64,000 nt of DNA from Actinoplanes derwentensis. GTDB taxonomy: Bacteria > Actinomycetota > Actinomycetes > Mycobacteriales > Micromonosporaceae. The notes under the pieces were generated by a model. It was given only the letters and a program-made list of their open reading frames with translations, searched no databases and had not been told where the DNA came from. Below, in pieces: positions 46,640 through 56,319 of this stretch. Position 1 is the first letter of the stretch. The number at the start of each line of letters is the position of its first letter. The stretch covers positions 6,255,001-6,319,000 of the forward strand of contig NZ_LT629758.1 in the NCBI RefSeq assembly GCF_900104725.1, in the 5' to 3' direction. The position numbers were made by a program, and so were the translations under genes.

Positions 46640-49198
46640 GTGGCCGGTGTTCACAACCTGACCCAGGTGGAGGCCGCGGAGCGTGGTCGATTGCTCGAGG
46701 TGACCGGGTACGACATCACCCTCGATCTGACCGACGGGCACGGTAATCCCGGTTCCGACACGTTCCGGTCCACCACAGTGATCAGCTTCCGATGTTCCGA
46801 GCCGGGAGCGTCGACGTTCGTCGAGGCCGCCGCCGCGAAGATCCACTCCGCGACGCTGAACGGAAGCCCGCTGGACCTCAGTGGCTGGTCGCCCGAGGAC
46901 GGTCTGCAGCTGTCCGGGCTCGCCGCCGAGAACACCCTGGAGGTGTCCGGCGACTTCAAGTACTCCGCCAGCGGCCAGGGGCTCCAGCGCAGCCTCGACC
47001 CGGTGGATTCCGAGATCTACCTCTACAGCCAGTTCGAGACGGCGGACGCGCAGCGCGCCTACGTGTGTTTCGACCAGCCCGACCTGAAGAGCGTGTTCAC
47101 CTGGCACGCCACGGTTCCGGGGCACTGGAAGGTCGTCTCGAACATGCCGGTGGACTCCGAGGAGGAGGCCGGTTCCGGCGCCAAGACGGTCCACTTCACC
47201 GTCTCGGCACGGATGAGCACGTACATCACGGCGATCTGTGCCGGGCCGTACCACGAGGTCCGTGACTCGCACGACGGCATCGAGCTGGGTGTCTTCTGCC
47301 GCGCGTCGATGGCCCGTCACCTGGACGCCGACGACCTGTTCCTGATCACCAAGCAGGGCTTCGACTTCTTCCACGAGAAGTTCGGGGTCCGGTACCCGCT
47401 GCCGAAGTACGACCAGCTGTGGGTGCCGGACTTCAACGCCGGCGCGATGGAGAACTTCGGCTGTGTGACGCACGCCGAGGCGCATTACATCTTCCGCTCG
47501 CAGGTCACCGACTTCGAGTACGAGCAGCGCGCCAACACGATCCTGCACGAGCTCGCGCACATGTGGTTCGGTGACCTGGTCACCATGCGCTGGTGGAACG
47601 ACCTGTGGCTGAACGAGTCGTTCGCCGAGTGGGCCAGTCACTGGTGCAACACCGAGGCGACCCGGTTCCGGGACGCCTGGTCGACGTTCCTGTCGATCCG
47701 CAAGGCCTGGGGTTACCGCCAGGACCAGCTCTCCTCCACCCACCCGGTGTACTGCGAGATGCCGGACCTGGAGGCGGTCGAGGTCAACTTCGACGGCATC
47801 ACGTACGCCAAGGGCGCCAGCGTGATCAAGCAGCTGGTCGCGTACGTGGGGCTGGACCCGTTCCTCACCGGCCTGCGGGCGTACTTCGCCAAGCACGCGT
47901 GGGGCAACGCCACCTTCGACGACCTGCTCACCGAGCTGGAGACGGCGTCCGGCCGGGAACTGCGCAAGTTCGCCGCGCAGTGGCTGGAGACGTCGCAGGT
48001 CAACACGCTGCAGGCGGTCGTGGAGATCGACAGCGCCGGGAACTACTCGAGCGTGGTCGTGCAGCAGGAGGCACCGGCGGACTATCCGACGCTGCGGACC
48101 CACCGGATCGCGATCGGCCTGTACGACCTCGACGGCGACCGCCTCGTGCGGCGTGAGCTGATCGAGGCGGACGTGGCCGGGGAACGTACCGAGCTGGCCG
48201 TCCTGTCCGGGGTCAAGGCTCCGGATCTGCTGCTGCTCAACGACGACGACCTGACGTACGCGAAGCTGCGGCTGGACGAGCGGTCGCTGGGCACGCTGGT
48301 GCGGCACATCGGTAAGTTCGAGTCGTCGCTGCCGCGGGCGCTGTCCTGGGCGGCGGCGTGGGACATGCTGCGGGACGCCGAGATGGCGGCCCGGGACTAC
48401 GTGGCCCTGGTCTGCGCCGGTCTGCCCGCCGAGACCGACATCAACCTGGCCACCGCCACGCTGAGGCAGGCCGGCACGGCGCTGGCCAGCTTCGCCGACC
48501 CCCAGTGGGCGCCGGAGGGCTGGGCGCAGCTCGGCGCCCTGGCCGGGAGCCGGCTGGCGGTCGCTGAACCGGGCAGCGGGTGGCAGCTCACCTGGGCGCG
48601 GGCGTTCATCACCGCGGCCCGGACACCGGAGCAGGCGGCCACTCTGCGGGGCTGGCTGACCGGCGAGACCCGGCCGGCGGGTCTGGTCGTCGACACCGAG
48701 TTGCGCTGGTCGCTGTTGCAGGCACTGGCCGCGCTCGGCGCCGCCGTCGAGTCCGAGATCGACGACGAGCTGGCCGCCGACAAGACGGCCAGCGGCGAGC
48801 GGGAGGCCGCCATCGCCCGGGCGCTGTTGCCGACGGCGGAGAACAAGGCGCGGGTGTGGGCGGATCTGACCGGTCCGCAGGCCCTGCCGAACTCGCTGAA
48901 CCGGTCGCTGCTGATCGGGTTCCAGAGCACCCGTCAGGTGGCGCTGACCGCGCCGTACGCCGCGAAGTTCTTCGAGGTCGTGGCGGACGTGTGGGCCCGG
49001 TCGGACAGTGAGCCGGCGCAGGAGTTCGCCACCATGGCGTACCCGATCTTCCAGATCAGTGAGGAGACGGTGGCGCTCACCGACGCCTGGCTGGCCCGCG
49101 ACGGTAACCCCGCGTCGCTGCGGCGGCTGGTCGCCGAGGGCCGGGACGGCGTGCTCCGGGCGTTGAAGGCACGGGCGAAGGACAAGTCCGCGAGCTGA
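46640..49198 (+). CDS. pepN: Aminopeptidase N (M1 family zinc metallopeptidase)
   Basis: An 852-aa M1 aminopeptidase that removes N-terminal residues from peptides. The motifs are GAMENFG for substrate N-terminus recognition and HELAHMWFGDLVTMRWWNDLWLNESFAEW (HExxH-x18-E zinc site). The four-domain layout and length are typical. GTG 46640 is chosen because AAGGAG lies 7 bases before it, whereas GTG 46634 is too close to that site. A terminator follows. Confidence 0.95.
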   Translation: MAGVHNLTQVEAAERGRLLEVTGYDITLDLTDGHGNPGSDTFRSTTVISFRCSEPGASTFVEAAAAKIHSATLNGSPLDLSGWSPEDGLQLSGLAAENTLEVSGDFKYSASGQGLQRSLDPVDSEIYLYSQFETADAQRAYVCFDQPDLKSVFTWHATVPGHWKVVSNMPVDSEEEAGSGAKTVHFTVSARMSTYITAICAGPYHEVRDSHDGIELGVFCRASMARHLDADDLFLITKQGFDFFHEKFGVRYPLPKYDQLWVPDFNAGAMENFGCVTHAEAHYIFRSQVTDFEYEQRANTILHELAHMWFGDLVTMRWWNDLWLNESFAEWASHWCNTEATRFRDAWSTFLSIRKAWGYRQDQLSSTHPVYCEMPDLEAVEVNFDGITYAKGASVIKQLVAYVGLDPFLTGLRAYFAKHAWGNATFDDLLTELETASGRELRKFAAQWLETSQVNTLQAVVEIDSAGNYSSVVVQQEAPADYPTLRTHRIAIGLYDLDGDRLVRRELIEADVAGERTELAVLSGVKAPDLLLLNDDDLTYAKLRLDERSLGTLVRHIGKFESSLPRALSWAAAWDMLRDAEMAARDYVALVCAGLPAETDINLATATLRQAGTALASFADPQWAPEGWAQLGALAGSRLAVAEPGSGWQLTWARAFITAARTPEQAATLRGWLTGETRPAGLVVDTELRWSLLQALAALGAAVESEIDDELAADKTASGEREAAIARALLPTAENKARVWADLTGPQALPNSLNRSLLIGFQSTRQVALTAPYAAKFFEVVADVWARSDSEPAQEFATMAYPIFQISEETVALTDAWLARDGNPASLRRLVAEGRDGVLRALKARAKDKSAS

Positions 49199-49211
49199 CC
49201 GATAGTGATCG

Positions 49212-49244
49212 AAGGCCCGTCCCGCGGTGCGCGGGGCGGGCCTT
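49212..49244 (+). terminator. Terminator of pepN
   Basis: A 14-bp stem (49212-49225 and 49231-49244, with one G-U pair) and a 5-nt loop, followed by TCACA, begins 13 bases after the pepN stop. Confidence 0.75.
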
Positions 49245-49311
49245 TCACATGGTGTGGATAACCCTCTTCAAGGCCACTCCGGGTCAGTACGCTGGCGGCG
49301 GAGGTGGCCTC

Positions 49312-49869
49312 GTGACGATGCTGAGTCAGGGTTCCCCGGTCCGCTGGAGTGCGCCGGAGGGCCGTTGGACCCGGCCCGACCTGCACCTGTTCCCTCCGGA
49401 CGGTCATCGGTACGAGATCGTCGACGGCAGCCTGCACGTCACCCCGCCACCCGGGCCGCAGCACGACGCCCTGGTCGAGGCAGTGGTCGCCACCCTGCGG
49501 GCCGCGGCGCCGCCGGAGTGGTGGGTGTGCAGCCGGCTCGGAGTCGCGCTGGAGACGAGCAGTCTGGTGCCGGACGTGACCGTGTTACGGCCGCGCTCGT
49601 CCGGGTCGATCTGGGCGGATCCGCGCGACGTGGCACTGATCGTCGAGGTGGAGTCCGGCGAGACCCGGCGGTACGACCGGTTGCTCAAACCGGCCGTTTA
49701 CGCGGCCGAGGGCATCCCCGGTTACTGGCGGGTGGAGTCCGGGCCGGTCCTGCGGGTTTTCACGCTGGAGGACGGCGCCTATCTCCCGGGCCGCGACGTC
49801 GGGGCCGGGGAGCAGGCCGAGCTGGGTGTTCCGTACCCGGTCCGGGTGAATCCCGCCGTCTGGCGGTAG
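49312..49869 (+). CDS. Uma2 family (DUF820) PD-(D/E)xK-type nuclease-like protein
   Basis: A 185-aa protein. The core is RYEIVDGSLHVTPPPGPQHDALV, then LVPDVTVLRPR and DVALIVEVESGETRRYDRLLKPAVYAAEGIPGYW. This gives the family's E/D-ExK-like set (PDV, VEVES, K). Uma2 proteins are widespread in actinobacteria and have no settled function. GTG 49312 follows GGAGGT by 6 bases; longer starts lie in the pepN terminator region. Confidence 0.85.
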   Translation: MTMLSQGSPVRWSAPEGRWTRPDLHLFPPDGHRYEIVDGSLHVTPPPGPQHDALVEAVVATLRAAAPPEWWVCSRLGVALETSSLVPDVTVLRPRSSGSIWADPRDVALIVEVESGETRRYDRLLKPAVYAAEGIPGYWRVESGPVLRVFTLEDGAYLPGRDVGAGEQAELGVPYPVRVNPAVWR

Positions 49870-49872
49870 GAC

Positions 49873-50268
49873 TCAGTGCCGGCCCGCGTGCGTGGCGAGC
49901 TGGTCGATCCCGATCATCAGGCCACCGGCCAGGTCACCGCCGGCGAAGGAGGCGGCCATCGACAGGCCGGCCAGTTTCGCGTCCCGGTCGGTGATCCGTT
50001 TCCGGGCCTCGGAACCGGTGATGATCTCCAGTTTGCGCTGGTCCGGCGAGACGGCCATCAGCACTGAGCGCTCCGGCTGGCGAGTCTGCGCGTGCAGTTT
50101 CTCGGCGGACTCGCGCAGCGGCTCCTCGAGCGGGCCGAGGTAGATGCTGAACTGCAGCCCGGTCGCCTGGTCGGCGATCCGGAGTGCCTCGTCGAGGCGG
50201 AGCAGCTGACGGGTCGTGAACGGGCCCTCGGCGGACTGCTCGAGAGGGGTCACCTCACCAACTGTCAC
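49873..50268 (-). CDS. DUF5130 (TPM-like) domain protein
   Basis: A 131-aa protein: LRLDEALRIADQATGLQFSIYLGPL, then SAEKLHAQTRQPERSVLMAVSPDQRKLEIITG, then ITDRDAKLAGLSMAASF. This is the small actinobacterial relative of TPM-domain phosphatase-like proteins. GTG 50268 has AGGAGG upstream. It overlaps the next upstream gene by 14 bp. Function unknown. Confidence 0.8.
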   Translation of the reverse strand: MTVGEVTPLEQSAEGPFTTRQLLRLDEALRIADQATGLQFSIYLGPLEEPLRESAEKLHAQTRQPERSVLMAVSPDQRKLEIITGSEARKRITDRDAKLAGLSMAASFAGGDLAGGLMIGIDQLATHAGRH

Positions 50269-50527
50269 TTGCGCCTCCTGTGGAACCGGGGCGGACGGGT
50301 GAGCCGGAGCTGTCCTCGATGATCAGCCCGGAGTGGCCGCCCCCTGCCGGGGTGACCTGCTGCGGCGTTGCGGTGAACCACATCGCCGGGAAGTCGAAGG
50401 GCCGGCCCGGGCGGTAACGCCGGGACGGCTTGGACCGGTCGGAGCCGGCGAACACGAATGTCGCCACGGTTCCGATGATCGCGGCCGGAATGATCAAAAA
50501 GACCAGAAAGGTGCTGATTACTGACAA
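50255..50527 (-). CDS. Small membrane protein, unknown function
   Basis: A 90-aa protein with one N-terminal membrane segment (VISTFLVFLIIPAAIIGTVATFVFAG) followed by a basic and then Gly/Ser-rich cytoplasmic or external tail (FDFPAMWFTATPQQVTP). It is co-directional and overlapping with the DUF5130 gene. The pair is common in Micromonosporaceae-type genomes to my knowledge, but the function is unknown. Confidence 0.7.
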   Translation of the reverse strand: MSVISTFLVFLIIPAAIIGTVATFVFAGSDRSKPSRRYRPGRPFDFPAMWFTATPQQVTPAGGGHSGLIIEDSSGSPVRPGSTGGASDSW

Positions 50528-50728
50528 CTGAACGCCCCCAGGCGCACGGTGACCCTACTTATTCCGAACATCAATCACCGTAGCGGAGCGCCTGTCGTCC
50601 CGGACCGTCGGGTCTCGAACCGGGGTCTCACGCCGTCGGGATCTACGCGGATTGTGCGTGTGGGTGCGAAAATCACCCTCACGCGCCGTCCGCGTACTTT
50701 CCGTCGCGAACGGCAGAAGGGGGAACCC

Positions 50729-51202
50729 ATGCGCATGTTCGTCCCGGCCGTCCTCGCGGGCCTGTTCGCCGCCCTTTCGGGCGTTTCTCCGGCCTCGGCC
50801 GCGGCCGTCTTCGTCGAGATCAACCCCAGCACGGTCCGGGCCGGCGACGAGATCGCGCTGCGCGCGTCGTGCGACGACAACCTCAAGGCGGGCACGGTGA
50901 CGGGCGATCCGATCGGCACGGTCACCGTCGCCCCCGAGTTCGGGTTCCTGACCGCGACGGTACGAATACCGCCCGGCACCGACGCCGGCGACTATCCGGT
51001 CGTCCTGCGGTGCCCGGACGGTGACACCGCCAAGGGCACCCTGCACGTGGTGGCGAAGGTCGAACCGAGCCGTGGCCCGGCCACCGGCGGCGGCGGGACC
51101 GCACCGGGCGCCGCCGGTCCGCTGCTGATCAGTGGCGGTCTGGCCGCCGTCCTGGCCGGGCTGGTGCTCGGTGCCGTGTCGTTGCGCCGGCGAACCGGCT
51201 GA
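50729..51202 (+). CDS. Secreted/cell-wall protein partnered with a sortase
   Basis: A 157-aa protein. The signal peptide (MRMFVPAVLAGLFAALSGVSPASAAA) is followed by an immunoglobulin-like beta domain (about 27-110) with two cysteines (SCDD, LRCPD). A Gly/Pro linker, a C-terminal membrane segment (LLISGGLAAVLAGLVLGAVSL) and a basic RRR tail complete a cell-wall sorting layout, although a clean LPxTG is not visible. It ends 10 bp before the sortase gene. ATG 50729 has AAGGGGG upstream. Confidence 0.8.
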   Translation: MRMFVPAVLAGLFAALSGVSPASAAAVFVEINPSTVRAGDEIALRASCDDNLKAGTVTGDPIGTVTVAPEFGFLTATVRIPPGTDAGDYPVVLRCPDGDTAKGTLHVVAKVEPSRGPATGGGGTAPGAAGPLLISGGLAAVLAGLVLGAVSLRRRTG

Positions 51203-51211
51203 GGGGGCGGC

Positions 51212-52012
51212 ATGACCGGAACAGGGAAGAACCCGCGGGTGCCGGAGGCGGTCGCGCAGAAACGTCCCGCCCAGGTGATCGTGGCACCGCCGCCGGGGCT
51301 GATCACCGGGCCGCTGCCGACACCCCGGTCGTTGCCGGGCCGGCCGTCGTTCCGGATCCCGCTGCCCCGGCGGGCGCCGAAACCCCAGCCGGTCCGGGGC
51401 AAGCGCGGCGGCGTCGTCGGGATCATCGCGTTCGTGCTGGTCTTCCTGGGCCTGTTCGCGTTCAGTCTGGGACTCGGTTTCGCGACCGGCTTCGACCTCG
51501 GCGGCCTGTTCAGCGGGCCGGACAAGCCGCCGCCGCGGGCGTTCCCGGTGCTCGACCCGAGCCGGCCACAGCGGCTGGAGATCCCGGCGATCCGGGTGTC
51601 CGCGCCGATCCTGGACGTCGGCCTGGCCGGGGACGGGTCGGTGGACGTGCCACCGCTGAAACGGCACAACGAGGCCGGCTGGTTCGACGGCGGGCCGACT
51701 CCGGGTCAGTTCGGGCCGGCGCTGATCGTGGGCCACGCGGACACCCGGACCGGGCCGTCGGTCTTCCACCGGCTCGGCGAACTGAGACCCGGCCAGGAGA
51801 TCAAGGTCGCCCGGGAGGACGGGACGCTGGCGGTCTTCGAGGTCAACTCGGTGGAGACGTTCGACAAGAGCCGGCTGCCGGCCCAACGGGTCTACGGTGA
51901 CTACACGCGGCCGTCGCTGCGGCTGATGACGTGCGGCGGGAAGTGGCTGGGCGGCGACGAGGGTTACGAGGACAACATCGTCGTCTTCGCCTCGCTGGTC
52001 TCCTCGGTCTGA
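51212..52012 (+). CDS. Class F-type sortase (transpeptidase)
   Basis: A 266-aa protein. A cytoplasmic Pro-rich N-terminal region and one membrane segment (VVGIIAFVLVFLGLFAFSLGLGF, about 70-92) precede the sortase barrel with catalytic His (LIVGHADTR), Cys (LRLMTCGG) and Arg (further Arg/Asp region NIVVF). Such sortases attach secreted proteins to the envelope. It is coupled to the secreted-protein gene just upstream, its probable substrate. Confidence 0.88.
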   Translation: MTGTGKNPRVPEAVAQKRPAQVIVAPPPGLITGPLPTPRSLPGRPSFRIPLPRRAPKPQPVRGKRGGVVGIIAFVLVFLGLFAFSLGLGFATGFDLGGLFSGPDKPPPRAFPVLDPSRPQRLEIPAIRVSAPILDVGLAGDGSVDVPPLKRHNEAGWFDGGPTPGQFGPALIVGHADTRTGPSVFHRLGELRPGQEIKVAREDGTLAVFEVNSVETFDKSRLPAQRVYGDYTRPSLRLMTCGGKWLGGDEGYEDNIVVFASLVSSV

Positions 52013-52030
52013 ACCTCGGTCCCAGGTGAG

Positions 52031-52573
52031 TCAGGCGGCCTCCACCGCGACGGCGGACGGCAGGTCCAGCCAGTCCATCCACCGGGGGTCGGGGGTGCGG
52101 TGGCCGAGGACCCGCCAGGCCACACCACGCGGGGCGGCCGGCGCGGCGTGCAGCCGCCAGCCGAGCTCGGCCGGGGTCTTGTCACCCTTGCTGTGGTTGC
52201 ACCTGGCGCAAGCGGCCACCACGTTGTCCCAGGCGTGCAGGCCGCCGCGGCTTTTCGGGAAGACGTGGTCGATGGTCTCGGCGGAGCCGCGGCAGTAGGC
52301 GCAGCGGCCGCCGTCACGGGCGAAGATGGCCCGGCGGGAAAGACCGACGTGTGTGCGGTAGGGCACCTTCACATACCGCGTGAGACGAACCACAGAGGGG
52401 ATCGGGAGGTCTTGGTGGGCACTGTGCAGAATGCCGTCCCCGTCGGAGACACACTCCGCCTTGGCGGTCAGGACGAGGATGGTCGCCCGGCGCACCGACA
52501 CGACGCACAGCGGCTCGTAGGTAGCGTTCAGGACTAACGCGGAAGAGCCAACCGTGGGTCGTATGTCAGGCAT
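52031..52573 (-). CDS. HNH endonuclease
   Basis: A 180-aa protein. The HNH domain (about 85-145) reads RCAYCRGSAETIDHVFPKSRGGLHAWDNVVAACARCNHSKG, with two CxxC zinc pairs and the D-H, N and H catalytic positions. ATG 52573 has GGAAGGG upstream. This HNH protein is conserved as a stand-alone gene in actinobacteria; a DNA-repair or housekeeping role is possible but unproven. Confidence 0.88.
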   Translation of the reverse strand: MPDIRPTVGSSALVLNATYEPLCVVSVRRATILVLTAKAECVSDGDGILHSAHQDLPIPSVVRLTRYVKVPYRTHVGLSRRAIFARDGGRCAYCRGSAETIDHVFPKSRGGLHAWDNVVAACARCNHSKGDKTPAELGWRLHAAPAAPRGVAWRVLGHRTPDPRWMDWLDLPSAVAVEAA

Positions 52574-52763
52574 CGCGATCACCCTTCCGGTGTCTGTTGC
52601 TTCTTACCGCTCCCGTAGCCCATGCGTGTGTGATGTGGGCCTCCTCGAAGAAGTCCCGTGAGCCAATAGTCCCTGATGAATGACCCGATTGCCAGCACAA
52701 TCTGTGGCCGGGTGGTAAACGTCTGAGGTCTTCACCCAGCTCGAACCGGTAGCTTCTGTTCCC

Positions 52764-53840
52764 GTGTTCCTAGCCGCCGCCGCCACACCGACTCCGTCCA
52801 CCTCTGTCGAGGTCTATCAGACGCCGGACTGCGTAAACGACTCCCTCTGCACGCAGCTGTTCCAGTGGACGGGCAGCCAGTGGTTCGCCACCAGCAGTTA
52901 CGTCATCGTGATCAAGCCGCTGCGGATAGTCGCGATCATCGTGATCGCGATGCTGCTCCGCTGGCTGGTGCACCGGGCCATCTCCCGGCTGGCGACGACC
53001 AGTTCCCGGGCCTCGATGCCGGCACTGCTGAAGCCGCTGAAGGAGAAGGTGACGGTCACCGCCGAGGAGGGGACGTTCATCCCCGAGCGGCGGCGCCAGC
53101 GGGCCGAGGCGATCGCGTCGGTGCTGCGCAGCTTCGTCAGCGCGGTGATCTTCACGATGGCCGCGCTACTGGTGATGGGTGAGCTGGGCTTCAACCTGGC
53201 CCCGCTGCTGGCCAGCGCCGGCATCGTCGGTGTGGCCCTCGGTTTCGGCGCGCAGAGCCTGGTCAAGGACCTGATCGCGGGCCTGTTCATGCTGCTGGAG
53301 GACCAGTACGGGGTCGGCGACACGGTCGACCTGGGCGAGGCCACCGGTGTGGTGGAGAGTGTCGGCCTGCGGATCACCACGGTCCGCGACGCCCGCGGTG
53401 TGCTGTGGTACATCCGCAACGGTGAGATCGTCCGGGTCGGCAACAAGAGCCAGGGCTGGGCCATGGTGGTGGTGGACATCCCGATCGGCTTCGTCAGCTC
53501 GGAGGAGGCGATCGCGGTGCTGAAGCGCGCGGCCGAGGTCGTCGCCCACGACCCGGACCACGAGTCGGGTTTCCTGGAGCCGCCGGACGTGCTCGGCGTG
53601 GAACAGCTCACCGTCGAGGGCGCGGTGATCCGGACCATCGCCAAGACCACCGCCGACAGTCAGGTCTCCATCCAGCGTGACCTGCGCCGGGCGCTGACCG
53701 AGTCGCTGGAGACCTCCGGTCTGTCCGAGCGGATCGCGGCGTCCCGGATGGCGCCGCGCAGCGCGGTGCCGCCGGCCTGGATGGGTGGCCCGGAGGTCAC
53801 CCCGCCGCCGGCCGACGAGCAGTCGAGCGGCAAGGCATAA
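52764..53840 (+). CDS. MscS-family mechanosensitive ion channel
   Basis: A 358-aa protein with three membrane segments ([43 protein letters not shown], then the pore helix [26 protein letters not shown]) and the MscS beta domain starting [19 protein letters not shown]. It releases solutes upon osmotic downshock. Starts with GTG 52764. The globin gene follows 10 bp later, so they may be co-transcribed. Confidence 0.92.
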   Translation: MFLAAAATPTPSTSVEVYQTPDCVNDSLCTQLFQWTGSQWFATSSYVIVIKPLRIVAIIVIAMLLRWLVHRAISRLATTSSRASMPALLKPLKEKVTVTAEEGTFIPERRRQRAEAIASVLRSFVSAVIFTMAALLVMGELGFNLAPLLASAGIVGVALGFGAQSLVKDLIAGLFMLLEDQYGVGDTVDLGEATGVVESVGLRITTVRDARGVLWYIRNGEIVRVGNKSQGWAMVVVDIPIGFVSSEEAIAVLKRAAEVVAHDPDHESGFLEPPDVLGVEQLTVEGAVIRTIAKTTADSQVSIQRDLRRALTESLETSGLSERIAASRMAPRSAVPPAWMGGPEVTPPPADEQSSGKA

Positions 53841-53850
53841 AGTGGGACCG

Positions 53851-54249
53851 GTGACGGCACCCTCCTTCTACGACGCGGTGGGCGGCGAGCCCACCTTCCG
53901 GCGCCTCGTCGACAAGTTCTACGAGGGCGTGGCGGAGGACCCACTGCTGCGGCCGATGTATCCCGAGGAGGATCTGGGCCCGGCCGCCGACCGGCTCACC
54001 CTCTTCCTGATGCAGTACTGGGGCGGCCCGTCGACGTATTCCGACAACCGCGGCCATCCACGGCTGCGGATGCGGCACGCGCCGTTCGTGGTCGACGTGC
54101 CCGCACGGGACGCCTGGCTGCTGCACATGCGGGTGGCGGTCGACTCGCTCGGTCTGCCGGAGCAGCAGCGGACGACTCTCTGGGATTATCTGGAGCGTGC
54201 GGCGTTCTTCATGGTGAACCGGATGGACCCGGCGGAGCCCACGCTGTAA
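53851..54249 (+). CDS. Truncated hemoglobin, group II (GlbO-like)
   Basis: A 132-aa globin: [27 protein letters not shown], then [29 protein letters not shown] with the proximal heme histidine in MRHAPF, then a Trp in the G helix (RDAWLLHM). Group II globins bind O2 and handle reactive nitrogen or oxygen species. GTG 53851 starts directly before the first helix. Confidence 0.92.
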   Translation: MTAPSFYDAVGGEPTFRRLVDKFYEGVAEDPLLRPMYPEEDLGPAADRLTLFLMQYWGGPSTYSDNRGHPRLRMRHAPFVVDVPARDAWLLHMRVAVDSLGLPEQQRTTLWDYLERAAFFMVNRMDPAEPTL

Positions 54250-54314
54250 CAGTGTCGGCCCGGCTGGTGGCTCGTTGATCGGATTGTCACTCACGATCTC
54301 CGGGGAGCCTCCGT

Positions 54315-55580
54315 ATGCACCGTCGTCTGCTCGCTGTCGCCGCCGTCGCGGCCTTAGCCGTTCCGGCGCTGGCCGTGACACCGGCGGCGGCTGACATCTC
54401 GCACCCGACGGTGGTCTCCGCCGATCCGGTGGACTGGACACCGCACGTGCTCGACGGCACGGTGTGGTCGCTGGCGCTGGTCGGCGACACCGTCGTGGTG
54501 GGCGGGGCCTTCACCAAGGTCGCCGACAGCACCCGGCGGACGACGTACGCCCGCAAGAACATCTTCGCCTTCGGTCTGCAGGACGGCCGGATCCGGACGT
54601 TCGCCCCGGAGGTGGACGGCGCGGTCTACGCGCTGGCGCCCGGGCCGGACCACTCGATCTACATGGGCGGCGCGTTCAAGACCGTCAACGGCAACGATCA
54701 GCGCGGGCTGACCCGGGTGTCGCTGCTGGACGGCGGCCGGTACCCGGGGTTCGCCGCCAAGGTCAACTGGGGTGACGTGCGGGCCCTGGTCAGCCGGGGC
54801 GAGAAGGTCTACGCCGGCGGCACCTTCTCGGCGATCAGCGGGGTGCAGCGGGTCGGGCTGGCCCGTCTCGACGCCTACACCGGCGCGGTGGACCCGGCGT
54901 TCGACGCCCGGCTCGCCGGACCGGGCCTCAAACGGACCCGGGTCGAGCACTTCGACGTCTCCCCCGACGGGCGGAAACTGATCGCCGTCGGCGCCTTCCT
55001 GAAGTCCGGGGGCGCGGACCGCACCCAGATCGCGCTCTTCGACACCAGCGGCCCGAGGGCGGTGCTGAGCAACTGGTACACCGACGCCTTCAAGCCGACC
55101 TGCATGAAGGGCTTCGACACCTACCTGCGCCAGGTGAAGTTCTCCCCGGACGGCTCCTACATCGTGGTGGCGGCGACCGGGCGGGCCTCGTCGGCGCAGA
55201 AGCTGTGCGACGCGGCGGCCCGGTTCGAGACCCGCGGTAGCGGGGCGCAGGAACCGACGTGGGTGCAGCGGACCGGCGGGGACTCCCTGTACGCGGTGGC
55301 GATCACCGGGCCGGCCGTCTACCTCGGCGGGCACCAGCGGTGGTTCGACAACCCGTACGGTACCGACGGCAACGGCCCCGGCCCGGGTGCGGTCTCCCGG
55401 CCCGGTATCGGCGCGGTGAACCCGAACACCGGCAAGGCCCTGGAGTGGAACCCGACCCGGTCCCGCGGTGTCGGTGTCCGCACCTTCCTGACCACCGCGA
55501 ACGGCCTGCTCGTCGGCTCCGACACCGACCAGTTGGGCCGCGAGTTCCACGGCCGCCTCGGGATGTTCCCGCTGCGGTAG
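54315..55580 (+). CDS. Secreted beta-propeller protein
   Basis: A 421-aa protein. The signal peptide (MHRRLLAVAAVAALAVPALAVTPAAA) is followed by repeating blades with the pattern VWSLALVGDTVVVGGAF, VYALAPGPDHSIYMGGAF, VRALVSRGEKVYAGGTF and LYAVAITGPAVYLGGHQ, characteristic of DUF5122-type propellers. No catalytic site is visible. It probably binds something extracellular. ATG 54315 is preceded by GGGGAG. Confidence 0.8.
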   Translation: MHRRLLAVAAVAALAVPALAVTPAAADISHPTVVSADPVDWTPHVLDGTVWSLALVGDTVVVGGAFTKVADSTRRTTYARKNIFAFGLQDGRIRTFAPEVDGAVYALAPGPDHSIYMGGAFKTVNGNDQRGLTRVSLLDGGRYPGFAAKVNWGDVRALVSRGEKVYAGGTFSAISGVQRVGLARLDAYTGAVDPAFDARLAGPGLKRTRVEHFDVSPDGRKLIAVGAFLKSGGADRTQIALFDTSGPRAVLSNWYTDAFKPTCMKGFDTYLRQVKFSPDGSYIVVAATGRASSAQKLCDAAARFETRGSGAQEPTWVQRTGGDSLYAVAITGPAVYLGGHQRWFDNPYGTDGNGPGPGAVSRPGIGAVNPNTGKALEWNPTRSRGVGVRTFLTTANGLLVGSDTDQLGREFHGRLGMFPLR

Positions 55581-55584
55581 AGCG

Positions 55585-56190
55585 TCAGAGCAGGGCCCCT
55601 TCGTCGTGGAGCCAGTCCACGAACGAGGTCGCGACGGCCGCACCGCAGTCGAGCAGTTCGACGAGGAGGGTGTCGTGGACGCCGGCGGCGAGGGGGACCT
55701 GCAGTTCGGCGTAGATCGGGAGCTGGCCCCGCTCGGTGGGGTCACCCACGTAGGCCTTGCAGAAACGTCGCGTGTGGTTCCACTCATTGACCACCCGGTA
55801 CGCCCGGTCCGCCCAGTCCGGCGGGACCGTCGCGTGTGGCCGGGCCCGCATCACCAGGATCTCGTCGTCCGGCCCTTCCAGGGTGAACAGCACCGCGTGC
55901 CGTTCCCACATGGCCAGGAGGCTGCCGCCGCCGTCGGCCAGGAACCGGATGTCGAGCAGGTCGAGTGCCTTACCGACACGTGCGAGTTGCACCGGCAGGA
56001 CCAGATCGGACGATCCGGTCGTGGACAGTTCGGATGGAACGCCGGGCGACGCGACCCCGGAGCGACTCGGCTCGCGCTGAGCCGGGACTCCGACACGGAC
56101 AGTGCCGGTGCTCTGCAACGCCACCTCACCTCCGGTGTCCGTCTGCTCGTTGCCCTCAGCGGATCCCGGGCGCCATGACCACCACGGCAT
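55585..56190 (-). CDS. YbjN domain-containing protein
   Basis: A 201-aa protein. The N-terminal 60 residues are low complexity. The YbjN domain (about 65-200) reads VGKALDLLDIRFLADGGGSLLAMWE, then AYRVVNEWNHTRRFCKAYVGD and ELQVPLAAGVHDTLLVELLDC. These type III secretion chaperone-like folds are of unknown function in actinobacteria. ATG 56190 has AGGTG 6 bases before it. Convergent with the propeller gene. Confidence 0.82.
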   Translation of the reverse strand: MPWWSWRPGSAEGNEQTDTGGEVALQSTGTVRVGVPAQREPSRSGVASPGVPSELSTTGSSDLVLPVQLARVGKALDLLDIRFLADGGGSLLAMWERHAVLFTLEGPDDEILVMRARPHATVPPDWADRAYRVVNEWNHTRRFCKAYVGDPTERGQLPIYAELQVPLAAGVHDTLLVELLDCGAAVATSFVDWLHDEGALL

Positions 56191-56319
56191 CGTGTGCACC
56201 TCACTCCCCAACAGACCCAGCGCTGGACGTTGCAGTGGATCCGAGGGCCGACGGTACCCGTACCGTTCCGGAAGGTCATCCCCCCAACGGGAGGGCGGGA
56301 CCAGATGAACGATGCAAGG